Below are positions 1 to 12,519 of a DNA stretch of 64,000 nt, piece by piece. The notes under the pieces were generated by a model, which was given only the letters and a program-made list of their open reading frames with translations, did no database searches and was not told the DNA's origin. This stretch comes from Apostichopus japonicus. Its lineage: Eukaryota > Echinodermata > Holothuroidea > Aspidochirotida > Stichopodidae. The position numbers and the translations under genes were made by a program. Numbering within the stretch: position 1 is the stretch's first letter; the number at the start of each line of letters is the position of its first letter. The stretch lies in the NCBI RefSeq assembly GCF_037975245.1, contig NC_092564.1, positions 25,909,484 to 25,973,483 of the forward strand. The letters are read 5' to 3'.

Positions 1-419
1 GATCAAATGGTCTTACATATGGTTCTTTGCCACCTATCTGAAGAAAACTAGTTGATCATTACAAATTGACGTGCGAGATATTCCTCAGTCCGCAGAGGGG
101 CATATGTTAGACATAGGAATAAAGGGGGGGGGGTGTCGAAATGAAACCCTGTCACAGGTCACGGGTTATGCAACGTCCTGATATGTTCTGCTTGATAGTG
201 ATATGTATATATTTTGTTCACTCGAGGAACAAGGAGGTACACACAAGTGGCCCAAGAGATGACCGTATTACTTAGTTCCTTTTACACCCCCACTTATACT
301 TGAGGTAGCCTACCTGCTGATGACAGCAAGAAAACTAGTGTTGCTCAAATTTGATGTCTCATCAACTGATATATTTAGTAATATGTTATTATTTTATTCT
401 CACTCGTTTAGTTGTACAG
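1..419. other. Left edge, probably intron of the 5'-truncated membrane-protein gene
   Basis: I see no exon here. The stretch ends in a pyrimidine-rich acceptor (gtttagttgtacag) that leads into the exon at 420, so it is most likely intron. A poly-G run lies near 125. Confidence 0.4.
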
Positions 420-467
420 ACTCTTTTGAAGGGGAATTTTGCGAGGAACCAAGGAATCTTCAACTGG
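420..467 (+). CDS. EGF-like half exon of a type I membrane protein (5' end outside window)
   Basis: This 48-base exon is bounded by a tacag acceptor and a G|gtaatt donor. In frame it reads SFEGEFCEEPRNLQL, which fits the C-terminal part of an EGF domain (x-F-x-G-x-x-C before the last cysteine). It ends in phase 1 and completes a glycine codon with the exon at 760. The same kind of short EGF half-exon precedes the membrane exon of the larger minus-strand gene (26871-26908). The rest of the ectodomain must lie left of the window. EGF is inferred from one short motif. Confidence 0.6.
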
Positions 468-759
468 GTAATTAAATCTCATTCATATTTTCTCAAGTAG
501 AACTTGTAACGAAAGATGCCCCCCCCCCCCCCGATATTACCTAGCCCGGGGCTAGTGGAGTCTGGCATAGTGTCCGTGTTTTGTAATTAAAATGTGACGT
601 TTTATTTCGTGTAACTGGTACACACACTGTACCAGAGATTCCTTACGTGTATGTCACACCCATTCACATTTGCGTTTCTTTAGGTGTTGACATATATATA
701 TATATATATCTATATATATTTATCTATATCTATATATCTGTTATATTTGTTTTCTTCAG

Positions 760-1148
760 GAGAGCCACAAGCTGTAATGCAAGGACTTATGATCGGAGCT
801 ATTGTAGCAGCCGCGTTATTAATAGGTCTTTTGGCCGCGTGTTGCTGTCTCTGCGCATGCTTGCCTGCATGTAGAACACCGCCACCTAAACCTGCTCCAT
901 TGACCTATAGACCAGTGGCTCGACCTAGGTTAATGAGACGATATATAATAGACGGATATGAGGAGAGATGGATACCGGAAGAGAGGCGGATCGTGGAAGA
1001 AGACGTGGTGATGGAGGAACCGGTGGAAGAAACCAGAGAACATTATTACTTAGAGAGTTCAAGATACTCTGATGTAGAAAGCGGAGAAGAGGCAGACGAA
1101 ACCCAAAGACTAAATCTCTTACGGAACGTCTTACATAGAACATCACGG
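760..1148 (+). CDS. Transmembrane and cytoplasmic-tail exon
   Basis: The exon follows a tttgttttcttcag acceptor. It opens with a short linker, then a hydrophobic span of about 22 residues (GLMIGAIVAAALLIGLLAA), then a cysteine cluster CCCLCACLPAC, which could be palmitoylated at the inner membrane face. The tail has a proline stretch (TPPPKPAP), a basic patch (RPRLMRRY), an acidic segment (EERRIVEEDVVMEEPVEE) and tyrosine-containing motifs (EHYYLESSRYSDVESGEE). Without splicing the frame stops at 1193. A CGG|gtgggt donor after 1148 in phase 0 is the preferred exon end because it opens a sensible continuation at 1788. I do not recognise a named protein. Confidence 0.65.
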
Positions 1149-1787
1149 GTGGGTGATTTTTTGTCGGTTACAACCGTTTCTGCTTCTATATAATACCGAA
1201 CGTATATATATAGTGTCTGAAGATTAAGTTGGTCGGTCAGTCATTTTGTTTTTTATAACTGCGAGTGGTTTTTGAGGTTTGCACATTACTCTAGCATTTT
1301 GATGGTACACCCCCAAGGCTTGTCAACGTTGAAATACTGCACACTGAAAGGGTATTCTCAAAACATGTGAAGTCACGTTTTTGTCATCTCGTATGAATGG
1401 CAAGAAAGTTGATAATGATATTAAAAAAGAATAAAAATAATAATAATAAGAAGAATATTTAGTAGAATGGAGATGGTGATATACCTTTGGCGGTCATAAC
1501 CAAATGTGACCGGCGTCGCGGTTATCGTGTGACGGTGACCGCGTGGCAGGGACCGTGAAATAGTCCTCATAGACTTTTGTTTTAAAAACTCTGTAATATA
1601 TTCTAACGTATAGTAGGCATTTGTCAATAACCGGTATATCATGCAACATGACACTGGAAGGCGATTATCGCACTTTGTTTTGTATCAAGTTTGATTCCTC
1701 GAATGATCCTAAGAAAACCGTGGTACCCTATATGTATGGTATATACATTTATTACTTTTGAATGATATTATCTTTGTTTGGTTACAG

Positions 1788-1895
1788 AATCCACTTCATT
1801 TGCAACGAAACCAAGGTTATGTACATCCACAGGGTAGCCCAGGAACGTCAGAATTCTCTCGGCCGTATACTGCAGACGGATCGGTCAATGGATGA
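1788..1895 (+). CDS. Last coding exon, C-terminal tail
   Basis: An acceptor tttggttacag precedes 1788. Joined in phase 0 to the donor at 1148 it reads NPLHLQRNQGYVHPQGSPG and onward to a TGA at 1893-1895, a hydrophilic Gly/Pro/Ser-rich tail that fits the previous exon. The exon itself appears to run to 1899, where ATG|gtaaga is a good donor, so a further 3'UTR intron is likely. A second frame is also open through this exon and would continue into 2629, but no donor in exon 760-1148 supplies the phase it needs. Confidence 0.5.
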   Translation, partial: NPLHLQRNQGYVHPQGSPGTSEFSRPYTADGSVNG

Positions 1896-2628
1896 AATGG
1901 TAAGATTTTTAATCATTACTAAAAAAAAAAAAAAAAAAAAATAGTCCAGGTATTTGTCTTTGGTTAAAATGATTCCAGATACACATAATATTGTTAACCT
2001 TACACGATTTAGAAACAAGTTCGAATTCTTCAGAGACACAAAATCAGTTTTTAGTGGATAATGTTTTTTTTTTTTTTTTGAGCTATCTCGAACGAAATAT
2101 AATTATTTTGAAAAATAATTAGTATACCCTTTCTGATTTGAATGTATAGGCAAATTAATGCCTAAACATTGTTATCTTGAGGATTACCGTATTACCGTTA
2201 GAACTAAGTTCATTCACCTTGCCCTTCCCTCCGTAGTACTAGTCCCCACCCCACCCCCCCCCCCCGCCCCATCGACTGGACAAACCACGTTTTTACTCAC
2301 AATGTACAGTTATTGTCTGTAAATGATGTTAACGTTTCGTTTTTCTTAACACACAACTTTCCTTAGTTAAATTTAAATGATTGCATAATTGGTATCGACT
2401 CGGTCAATATACCCATTATATGTGTTTGTATATGGTGACATTTTCTTAGTTAATTTGCATATAGATATAGCGTTACCGAATCATAACATTATACTGTACT
2501 CTTTGCCTTGTTTGATTAATTTGTTAATTTGTCACAAACGTCTGCAGACAGAATAGCCTTAGCTGATTACAATAAAATAAGGTAATTTATACCCTCTTAT
2601 CACTCCTTTATGATCTTTTTTTTCTTAG

Positions 2629-2758
2629 GAACTTAATGACACAGAAGAACCAATAAAACAGCTACTGTTAATGCCGAGGACTACACACCGTGGAATTTTG
2701 AAAGATTATTTAGAATGGAAGTTACTAGGACTTAATAACTTCCATAGCAAACGGTTAT
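2629..2758 (+). other. Possible 3'UTR or alternative terminal exon
   Basis: A strong acceptor (tttttttcttag) precedes 2629. One frame is open for 43 codons to a TAA ending at 2760, starting ELNDTEEPIKQLL. It would extend the second open frame of exon 1788-1899, but the main splice model ends earlier, so I read this as untranslated or alternatively used sequence. Confidence 0.3.
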
Positions 2759-2760
2759 AA

Positions 2761-5150
2761 CATCTCTATAGTCAGATCGGATACACATGCACATATACTG
2801 ACAAAGATCATTTTTAGAGAGAGGGTGGGATGGATGAGGCCGGGAGTGTGGGGGGGGGGTGGCGATAAGAGGTTACAAGAGTTCTCCCATGCTCATTTTA
2901 CCCTAGCTATCGAAATCGAAAATTGCGACAAATATATAGTCTACTAGAGTATATTACCTATACGCCAAAACCTAGTACAGTTGCTACCTTATTGACAAAC
3001 AAAAAAACAACCTTATGTACAATAAAAAATTATAAAATACAAATGGAAAAAATAACTATCATTGAAAACCGTATACACCGAAAGTCGAAACATTCTGTCC
3101 TGTCAATGGACATGGCAATATATCACCAGAGAATCCAATTATATACCACAAAAGCAGTTATGTCCGCTCACTGGTGTAGATTATTAGTTTAGGACAATAG
3201 TCTAGACGTGATACATGGGGAAACAAGTTCCTGCTGATGCACACAAGCGAAAATAACACTGGTACTTGTATACACACAAACTAAACAAAAATTATGGTTT
3301 ATAAAGTTTATGCAACTAAGCAGTTGTTGTGTTTTCGTAACTATGGGGTGTAGGTTAGGGACTGCTTGTTATTATTGCAATGTGTGTGTGTATATGGTAA
3401 TGTCAGTACTTTCTGAATGTAGGGTATATAGGGCCAGTACGTAGTTTGTTCGACAGTGTTTGTTCTGTAGTGTTTGCTGGAGACGGTTTGTGTAGTAAGG
3501 TAGGGGCAGCTATTTTAAGTTAGTAACAGTCTGTGCGGTAATGTAGTGGTAGCTAGTGGTTGTTAGTAACAGTTTGTGTATGGTGGGGATAGTGTTGGGT
3601 TGTAGAGCAAAAGGAAGGGTTGTTTTGTTTTTCCAAATATTTACTCAGTGCCTGTTGAATTTAATTGGAATATTGGCTAATGCTAAAATGGATGACGTAA
3701 TATATTAAGCCCGTTTAGTTGTGCGCTAAATCACTGATCATTTCCAGAGGTTGTGCATATTCTCGAGCGCAACCTTTTCATGACATCACAAAACAAAACA
3801 ATGACGTCACTAGATTAAAAAGCGACGTTCATAGATCAAGGGCAATTTGAAAACTGCTACCCAGTCATGCAAATTTGTGGTACCACGATACGATCATCTG
3901 ATTGGCTACACGGAAACGCAATACAATACATGTGTACTATTTGTTAAGTATTATTAATTTGTTAACAAATTTATGGGGCCTACTATAGTAAGCTGTTCTA
4001 AATGAGCTATGTCATATGCGATGGATGAAAAGGATGTTTTATACCAAAGAAATTAAAAAATTAAGAAAGGTGTTCAATCGGATTCGTGAACACCCAAAAA
4101 ATATTCTTGTAAATAACTTATATATGTAGTATAGATAGGTCTATTTGAAAGTGTGTTACAGTTATTAACTATCATTTTACTTTAATTTCTTATTCGTATG
4201 GTAGTAGCTTTTTTTTCTTTCCATTTTCTTCTTTTTCATTTCGAAGTAAAGAGTTTACAAACAGAGGATATTGATGGCATTAATAGGTTTCAGGTCAATA
4301 CTTTTTTTGAAAAACAGGATAAAAAAAAATAATAACTTTGTAGAACAAAGCAGGCTAGTGTAGTGCAAGTTAACCTAGAATTCTCGTTAGGTATAGGCCT
4401 ATACGTGGCATATATACGGATCTTTATAATTATAAAAAAAATGATGTTTTGATAGAAAAACAACAATGTATCTCAAGTTTTTTTTTTTTTTTTTGCAGCT
4501 GTGTATGACAATCTTAATCATTTAATTATCCTAATTGATTTTAATTTAATTAAATATCTTAATTTTAACTATCTTAATTATTTAATACAAATTAAAAGCA
4601 GTTGATGATTGCCAAAATCACAGCAGCTTTTTAAATTATTGCATACATTGATAGCATATTGTGCGGGCTAATCGACGTGAATATTAGTTTATTTGTGGTG
4701 GAGGAAGGGCCCAAACTCTGTATAATGTATCTTATGTATGATAAGTATACAGTTAAGCCGCATATATTGAATGCGGGGCTAAACAATTACTACGTGTCAA
4801 GGTACAACAATATCTATTGGCTCATTCTAGCAATGTTCTTATTTTCAAAAACTGAAACAGATGAAAACCTAAATTGGAAATATGACACCGTGTGTCCATT
4901 ATTTAGACCTTTTATAGATTAATATGGGGCATCTTAATTAGCATTTTGAAATCGTTTTCTGATGAGGATGAGAAGAAAATAAATAAATAAATAATCCGTT
5001 CTGATAATTGAAGTGCGCATGATCAAAGGAAGTCCCTTTTCGAGAGAAAAAAAAATCCGCATATTGTTACGAAATTTGAGTAAATGTTCCTATTTCTCGC
5101 TCTTTTGTGTAGAAAAGGTCTTAAGAGAGAAGGCCTTATACTTACAGCGG
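2761..5150. other. Intergenic stretch without recognised gene
   Basis: AT-rich DNA with short homopolymers, a G/T-rich degenerate repeat near 3340-3600 and an A/T-rich patch near 4500-4620. Short open frames here lack domain signals and splice context. Confidence 0.6.
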
Positions 5151-5153
5151 TGA

Positions 5154-5231
<78 letters not shown>
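5151..5231. repeat. (TA)n microsatellite
   Basis: A nearly pure TA run next to the SINE copy that follows. Confidence 0.9.
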
Positions 5232-5234
<3 letters not shown>

Positions 5235-5257
5235 AATGCAATGGAGGTAAACGACAA

Positions 5258-5592
5258 AGGCAAATGAATATATATAAATGAAAATCGTAATGAGTTGGAA
5301 AATCAAGAACAGTGAAAAAACTTTCAGCCTCCACCGGGATTCGAACCACGGGCCTCCCGCTCTGTACGCGGACACCCTAACCACTAGGCTATGGACGCTG
5401 ATTGTATGTCCAGAGGTTCGAAACCGGTAAGGAAGATCGTAATTCCACTGTAGGCGTTTGTCACCTATATCGAACAATACTAGTTCTGTTTTTGGTGACA
5501 TATTTTGCCCTACTCTAGAGATCAAACATGATGCTATCCAACTCGAAAATCATTTGTGAATCCTAAAGCCGGATCTCGAAAGAGATACTTTG
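5258..5592 (-). mobile_element. tRNA-related SINE with TA tail, copy 1
   Basis: On the minus strand this element has a leader of about 190 bases, then a 74-base tRNA-like part (5326-5399) with an A-box-like tagcctagtggttaggg and B box ggttcgaatcc, then a short 3' segment ending cgattttcatttatatata. The same order recurs near 27.1, 36.8 and 63.6 kb. The tRNA part can form a near-complete acceptor stem but is embedded in repeat sequence, so I call it SINE rather than a functional tRNA. Confidence 0.75.
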
Positions 5593-5612
5593 AACAACTC
5601 ATTACGATTTTC

Positions 5613-5710
<98 letters not shown>

Positions 5711-5711
5711 C

Positions 5712-5746
<35 letters not shown>

Positions 5747-5747
5747 A
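5613..5747. repeat. (TA)n microsatellite
   Basis: Long TA run with a few TACA interruptions that joins the 3' end of SINE copy 1's neighbour. Confidence 0.9.
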
Positions 5748-5832
5748 TTGAAAATCGTAATGAGTTGGAAAATCAAGAACGGTGAAAAAAACTCCCAGCC
5801 TCCACCGGGATTCGAACCCGGGCCTCAGTTTT
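5748..5832 (-). mobile_element. tRNA-related SINE, 5'-truncated copy 2
   Basis: Only the B-box end of the tRNA-like part and the 3' segment are present, again running into (TA)n. Truncation inside the tRNA-like part fits incomplete reverse transcription. Confidence 0.7.
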
Positions 5833-7535
5833 ACATCGGTATTCATTTTGTAAAATTTCATTATAGTGTGTGAAAGAAGGTGGATGGTTCGTAAAGGTGC
5901 TGTGTTGTTTATATAAACTTAAAAGAACATATTTGGAAAGGTCTTTTTAAGTGTGTGGGGGAGAAAGAGCGGTGTTGGGCTACGGTACCAATCAGTTCTA
6001 TACTCTTAGCTCTTTCGACAATGTTCGGAAAGGAGTAATGCAGGCATATTCCTAAATGAATTAGTTTGCATAATGTAATATATTTTGTCATAATATTACA
6101 CACAATATAATGCATCACAACCAATAATTATAGGAAATTAAATTATTATGTTAGACTATGACATAGAATCGCCTCTTCTTAATATTAAAGTTTGTTCAAT
6201 TAAGAAAAGCTGCTAAGGTGAACCATCATACGAATGAGATTAAACAGTTGACTCTATAACTAATTATATATATTCTTACCTCGTGTTTATTGCTTTCCTT
6301 ATCTTTTTTTCCCCCATGACCCCTGACCCTGTATGTTATCCTATTGACCTAAACATATAAAATAGTAAATTAACTAATGCCTTGAAGTCATATTTCATAT
6401 GTGATGAAAAATCATCGAGATTATAATTCCTGACTCATAAATAATAAGGAATTTAATTTCAGCCGAAACAGCATTCTTGCGTGTAAAATGCAATCATATT
6501 AGCTTAAGGTTGTCCCAATATTTAATCGTTGTTTTACTTTGCACAATAACGTGGAAACCTCGCTGAAGGGAAGTGTTATAGAAGTATACAAGAGATATAC
6601 AATAGCTTAATAAAGTTAAGCATACCCAACTACACTTTGACCCCTTTTTTGAGTGACGTTGCAAAACTACACCTTAGCAACAGCCAAACGATAATTTGAA
6701 AAAAATTAAATCATATATATATATATTTTATGATTATTTTGTTTGATTCAATAGCCGTGGTATTCCAAACAAATGGATTAAAATCTAACTTCTGCTTTTT
6801 TATAATCCATTGTAACCGCTGGCTAACTAGTAAAGAATACACCCAGTATTGTGATGAAACAAGAAGAAAGATCAAATACCTGTTTGAATGGAGTCTGCTT
6901 GGATATTGTACAAAATTGTTTGTACAAGATAATGGGTTCTACGCAATATGATCAGCAGACCATAAAAAGATAGTTAAAATTATGAACAAAATCATAATTG
7001 AAAACGAAAGAGACAATATAACACAAAAGGTTCAATTATCTGTGAACTTTATGCAAACTTAAACCGTGAAATTCTTGTGGTTTTTAAGATGGCATACGTC
7101 CACACGCGATATGGCTACATATATAAACGAGATATACCTGAGACCCCTGTATTATATCGGTATAGGTTGCAATATTATACAAAATGTTGATATTATCTAT
7201 GTACGTGTGGTTATGGTTAGACAAGGAAGAAGGTTTCAAAGAGAAACAAGCGGGCAATCCATGAAGTTACAGATCTCATCTTCTCCATGTTTGAAGTGAT
7301 TGTTAGGTTACATCTACATGTATCTGGTTACCATCTTTGTCATTAGGATGGAATCCAATTGGTTAACGTATAGTTTAGTAGTAGAAAACGTTATTATACC
7401 TAACCATCACTGTTGTTTTATGCATGCAAGGCATCAACTTTTGAGCCAATTTCACCTCTGTCCTTTCAACCTAACCCTCAACACCCAGAAAAAGGAATAT
7501 TCTAGTACTTGTCTCTTCATTTTCATGTTTTTGTT
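5833..7535. other. Intergenic stretch without recognised gene
   Basis: Low-complexity AT-rich DNA. Open frames near 6730-6951 and 7066-7299 show no motif, no splice context and no signal that I recognise. Confidence 0.55.
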
Positions 7536-8010
7536 GAATGGCTTTTTTCCTACATGTTGATGAGCAGAAAATGGCTAAACAACAATTTTTAGGGGGTTGA
7601 CCTATGACATTTGACCTATGACGTCATCAATCAATCAGGCACGCACCCACCAAGTTTGAACTTGATCCGACTTACGGTCCAGGAGTTCGCGACACAATTT
7701 TTCGTACAATTAAGGCCATATTTGACCTTTGACCTACATTGACCTTCGACCTAAAAACCTAAATATGTCCTATTTTTAAAAATCGTCTCATCATGCTCTA
7801 CATATGGTGTGGTTTAATGACTTTTTCCTACATGTTGACAAGCAGAAAACTGCTAAAAACCAATTTTTAGATCACTTGACTGTTGACCTCTGACCTTTGA
7901 CCGATGACGTCATCAATCACTCAGGCACGAGTATACATGGTCAGACACCACCCACCAAATTTGAACTTGATCGGACTTACGGTCTAGGAGGGGTTCGCGA
8001 CACACTTGTT
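7536..8010. repeat. Two tandem copies of a TGACCT-rich repeat with CRE sites
   Basis: Two copies about 279 bases apart share tcctacatgttgayragcag, an aatttttag block, clusters of TGACCT, the palindrome TGACGTCA (7619-7626 and 7905-7912) and a tttgaacttgatc block. Direct repeats tgacctttgacc lie at 7723 and 7891. TGACCT pairs are nuclear-receptor half-sites and TGACGTCA is the CREB site. Any binding here is inference; the unit looks like an old dispersed repeat. Confidence 0.65.
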
Positions 8011-10307
8011 TTTGATCAATCAATCACAGGCATTCACGCGCGCACCCACTCGCACAATAACTCATCTCCGTATACATGACATGCAGGGAGAACGAATAAT
8101 AACGTGCGACCTTTGCAAGTATTTGTATGCAGTGTATGAGGACTTTGCAGTTGTTAAGGCGACCATTTTGAGTACGTCATAGTGTACGTTGGTCTGAAAG
8201 AAAATTGTATGTAAAGGAAATACTTGATGAAAAGTGAATTGCCAGCTTCCAATTCCATAGATAAAATGTGTTTCACATTCTATGCTGCGTTTGTTTTTCT
8301 TCGAAGACACATCAAATTTCAAGATGGCGGTAAACCTGTGTAACTATGTGCTATGAGGGTGTTGTCTTCATTTTAATTACTAAGAACCTACATCACCGTA
8401 AGCCTTTCACATTACATCTGTTCCAAGAACAAAGCCAAATTTGGAGGATTGCTCTACGTGACCAGAACTCAGTATGGCTGTGATCTAAGTACTATATAGC
8501 TGAAAGGGTCATCCAAGGAATGGCAAGTTTCAAATGGTTTTATATCATATTGTCAGGCCCGGAGCTGAAGGGAGACAATAGATAATGGGGAAGGGGGGGG
8601 GGAGCGGGAGTCTTCATATCCGGTAACTTTTGAGTTATTTTTACATGTGGTGCATTGTATCACACGGGGGGGGGGGGGTCTGCGTGGAGAAACGGCCTCT
8701 CCGTGCCCCAAGAGCGTGCATACGTTTGGTGAGGGGTGGGGTGGGGTGTTGGCTGTGTTATGACAGTTGAAACTGCTATCTATTTTCTGAATACCTTGGA
8801 ATGTAAGGAATTTAATCTGCAAGTTGATGGAGCAGTTGTACTAATGTAAATATGAACGAAAGGGAATCGAAGTTCACCAACCATTTCAACACCAACTTTT
8901 ACACTGTATGCAATCAAGGAGCTCCTTCGATATGTATCTTCTTCGGATTCAACCTATTGTGGGGTCCTGGGTCAATGATTAAATTGAGGGCCCCGGCCAA
9001 CCAATTGTTGGACAGCTAAGACAGGCGTTGTGTTTACATTTAAATCCAGGAGCCTAGTCCACGCACATGCGCAGCCGGTACACTGTAAAGAGCTCTTTCA
9101 TATAGCTTTCCATTAATTTACAATTAATTAATTAATTAATGTCATTAAATGTATAAATGTACATGATGATCCTGTACGTAGTATGATGAGGCGACTGTTT
9201 ATATTGAAAAGTAATCGATCAAATATTTCATGTAGGGTCATTCCAACTTTTTTTTTTTTGGTTTACATTTCTGACCGCCCCCGCCCCCTCCACCTGCACC
9301 TTACACCCCTATTCAAAACCAGAGCTTAGTGAAAACGTTGATAAAGACACATGTGCAAATAAGCGCATATTAAATGTCAGCTTGTTTTTTTTTTCACTTG
9401 TTCGCAAACATGTTGTATCATTGTTTGATCTATTTTGCCATGATTATATACCTGCGCGGTGCATTTTACTTTGCTACGCAAAATGAAACATTAAATAACA
9501 GTATTAAACACAGTACTGTGCTACACATGCAACTGGCTATACTAATGCAACGTGTAAAGCATTGAGGTTTCAATGTTGACTCAAGTAAAAACTAACAAGG
9601 ATTAGCACTGTTATATATTCTTCTCTATATTAAAGAGGAATGACATAAAACAACACACATACACACACATAACACATAACACTCAATACTCAACACACAA
9701 AAACTGTTCCATCCGGTCAGTGGAAAGAATCTATAAAGAGATGCCACCGAAATCTGTTAATTCCAAAGGATTTGTAGAGATTAAATATGGAATGAGAAAT
9801 CTTTTCCGAGGTTAGATTAATAGTATAATAACACCATTCTATTTCTGCTGAATATAACGTTCTCGATTTCAAAGGCGATTCTGACGTCATATATTAGACA
9901 ATATATATAGTCAAATTATTATATCTTCAAATCTATATATTTTTTTTTTATGAAATCCACAAAATCGTTGACTATATATGAATATCGATAAACCCTGGCC
10001 TTCACTGAAGCAAAGGAAAAACAGGTTTCTGACCTTCTTTTGTTGCAGATTAATAATCGCAGAGAATAGAGAACCATTTTCGATCGGCCTAATTGACTTC
10101 AAAACAACAAAACAAAAGACCTTAGTGCTATAAGTAGTAGATTTCAAAAGAGATAGGGAAAGAGAATCTTTTGTATATAGTGGTTTCGCGGTTTAACCCC
10201 AGCATTCATCTTAGAAACGACAAAAGGGCAAAAAAAGGCAAAAAATCAAAAATAAATCTGACTTCAGCATTTGGCAATCGGCATCTATCAAAGCCTATGT
10301 AGCAGGG
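8011..10307. other. Intergenic stretch without recognised gene
   Basis: Mixed-composition DNA with poly-G tracts near 8595 and 8665 and an (ATTA)n patch near 9120. No exon or RNA gene recognised. Confidence 0.55.
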
Positions 10308-10312
10308 GCGTA

Positions 10313-11640
10313 TCCAGGATTTTCCAATAGGGGGGGGGGGGGCGCCAGACATGAATGATCGCCGTCCTGGGGAATGGGTCTAAGGGGAGGGAGTGTACAA
10401 TTTTTGCTTTCAAAGAAGGGCTGAAATGCAAAATGGTGTCATATGCATTGGCGGCGATCCGTACGTCCGAGTGGGGGGGGGGGGGGATATGACCTTGTTG
10501 ACTATCTAAGCGTAGCGCCACCATGAGTTGGCGCGAAGCGTACAAGAAAATTTTGGGATTAACAAACCCTCTAGATGGCCGGAAACGGCACTTCCCAAGG
10601 TTTCCAAGCGGCATATACCCAACTTTAAAATAGGGATGTCATGTCCGAAATATCTCATAATCAGGATCCAAAATACTTTTTTTTTAATTTCGGGTGTTAT
10701 TTTGGGAAAATTGCCCCTGTCAATCTTGTTTCAGGCGCAACGTTAGAATGTTCGAGAGCTCTGTTATATTATTCGATGAAGAAAATGGCCTCATGCAGGC
10801 TATCATAGGCCTATACACATGCAATACACAATTACACATAGTTACATTCCTAGGTACCGATTGCTAGGGCATCCAGGTGAAACGTGTATTAAACATTACC
10901 CTGGTTACATGAGATTCTCAGCTGTTCGAGGGAACATGTACGTGTGTAGGCCTACTATAGGGCCTGTATGAATACTATGAGGGTGCATATATGTACTATA
11001 TCAATACCGTGGGCGCAATAATGCATTTTGTTGTTATAGGGCCAATGAAGCCTACAGTCAACTATTTTTGCTTTATAAAGACGCTTTATTTGAAAAGATC
11101 GCACTGCGTTTATGGTAGGCGAGAAATGAAGCTAAAAAAGAGCCGTACATTAACGAAGATGCATAAATGTAGGCATGAACATATTCTTATCCCTCGCATT
11201 TGGTGGGGGGGGGGGTATGGTGCATTACATCCCCTCCACCCATTTTCATGGGGGGATATATCCCCCCTCCACCCAGGATCGCCGCCCATGGCCATATGTG
11301 ATCCATTTTTCGACCTTAATAATAAGCAACATTTCCAGTAAATATGGACACAAAATGCACAATTTAGTATGGCTGGCATGTCATTTAGTGTTTATAGTGA
11401 TAATACAAACACAATTACCATCTATGTTTCTAAAACTATTATGCCGCCGAACTTCGCCAGAACCTCTTTTTGGCAAACAAAAAATAAAGCATACGGGAGG
11501 GGGGGGGGGTTGAGCGATCACCGACATCTCACATAAAGGTCGTCATCCATTTTTTTTTTTTTTTTGCTAAACTTTTTTTATTTTTTGGTGACGGCCAATA
11601 GGGGGCGCGCGCCTGTTGCGCCCCCCTGGACACGCCCCTG
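10313..11640. mobile_element. hAT-like non-autonomous DNA element (family with CAGGGGCGTRTCCAGG ends)
   Basis: The left end starts caggggcgtatccagg and the right end is its near-perfect inverse. The 5 bases tgtag flank both sides (10308-10312 and 11641-11645). Ends of type CAGGGGCG are usual for hAT elements, though those normally give 8-bp duplications, so the class is less certain than for the copies below. The 1.3-kb interior holds poly-G and poly-T runs and no transposase frame that I recognise. Confidence 0.6.
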
Positions 11641-11645
11641 TGTAG

Positions 11646-12519
11646 GTAAGGTGGTGACCTCCACACCATCTCATCCCCACCCCAAAAATGGAATAATATT
11701 AACACATTTGTAAAAGAATGTCTACTGATAAATAGTCCTCCAATTTATCAACAGATATTATGACGTGGATTTCTCATTTGCATAATCTCTGCTTGTAACG
11801 TGAATCTGTCTTATCCATCGGTATATGTTTAATCATCGGTAGCATAATAGGGTATACATGTAAAGCCCCAGGCTGGGCTGTTCATTCAACGGAGCAATTA
11901 ACATAGGCTATAGCTTGTATTAGAACCAAACAAACAAGCCACACAAAAAAAAAAGAGAGAAAAAAAGCAGTCGGACTTCCCCGTTTTTTTTCAATGTATT
12001 CTTTTTTTTCGTTCAAATTGATTTAGTTAAGTTCCCCTTTATTCAAATGTATACTATGTCAGTATACGACTCTCTGCTTGCAGAAAGTTCCACGTAAAAT
12101 GTATTACTTGTTGTTTATTGTAATGGCGTATTTGTAAATATTGAGCGGCGGGTACGGTTTGAAAACAGTTTCATATACACCAGACCACTTTGTGCAAAAA
12201 TTATATAATTAAAGTTCATCAACAGTGACAACTTTTACAGACTTCTTACGTTTACCCTTATATTTACATTTACAATAATGTTTACATTTATGCTTACACT
12301 TATATACGATTATGCTTGTACTTATGTTTTTTCACACGTTTTCACTCCTATGTTAACACTTATGTATACAATTATGTTTGTAACTTATGTTTACACTTTA
12401 TATATACACGTGCACGTGCAATATCTGCAATGAACGGATATTTCGTAAGTTGGATTGATAAAAGATGACGCTAGTCTGGTCTGAGGTTCACTCACCTTGA
12501 CCTCAATTTATTTACCTTC
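11646..12519. other. Intergenic stretch
   Basis: AT-rich with a degenerate repeat of the type 'ttacacttatgt' around 12240-12400. It may include the 3' end of the adjacent retrotransposon relic, which I could not delimit. Confidence 0.5.

Noticed and set aside
5326-5399. A functional tRNA gene on the minus strand
   Set aside because: A and B boxes are present, but the same sequence recurs with leader and tail at several loci, so it belongs to a SINE.
5142-5861. Several open frames rich in IYIYIY
   Set aside because: They are translations of (TA)n microsatellites and SINE copies; the same applies at 18.5, 24.2, 27.0, 33.5, 36.3, 37.0, 40.0 and 63.5 kb.
10313-10320. Firm hAT assignment of the 10.3-11.6 kb element
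   Set aside because: Ends look hAT-like, but only 5 flanking bases match, so the class was left as probable.
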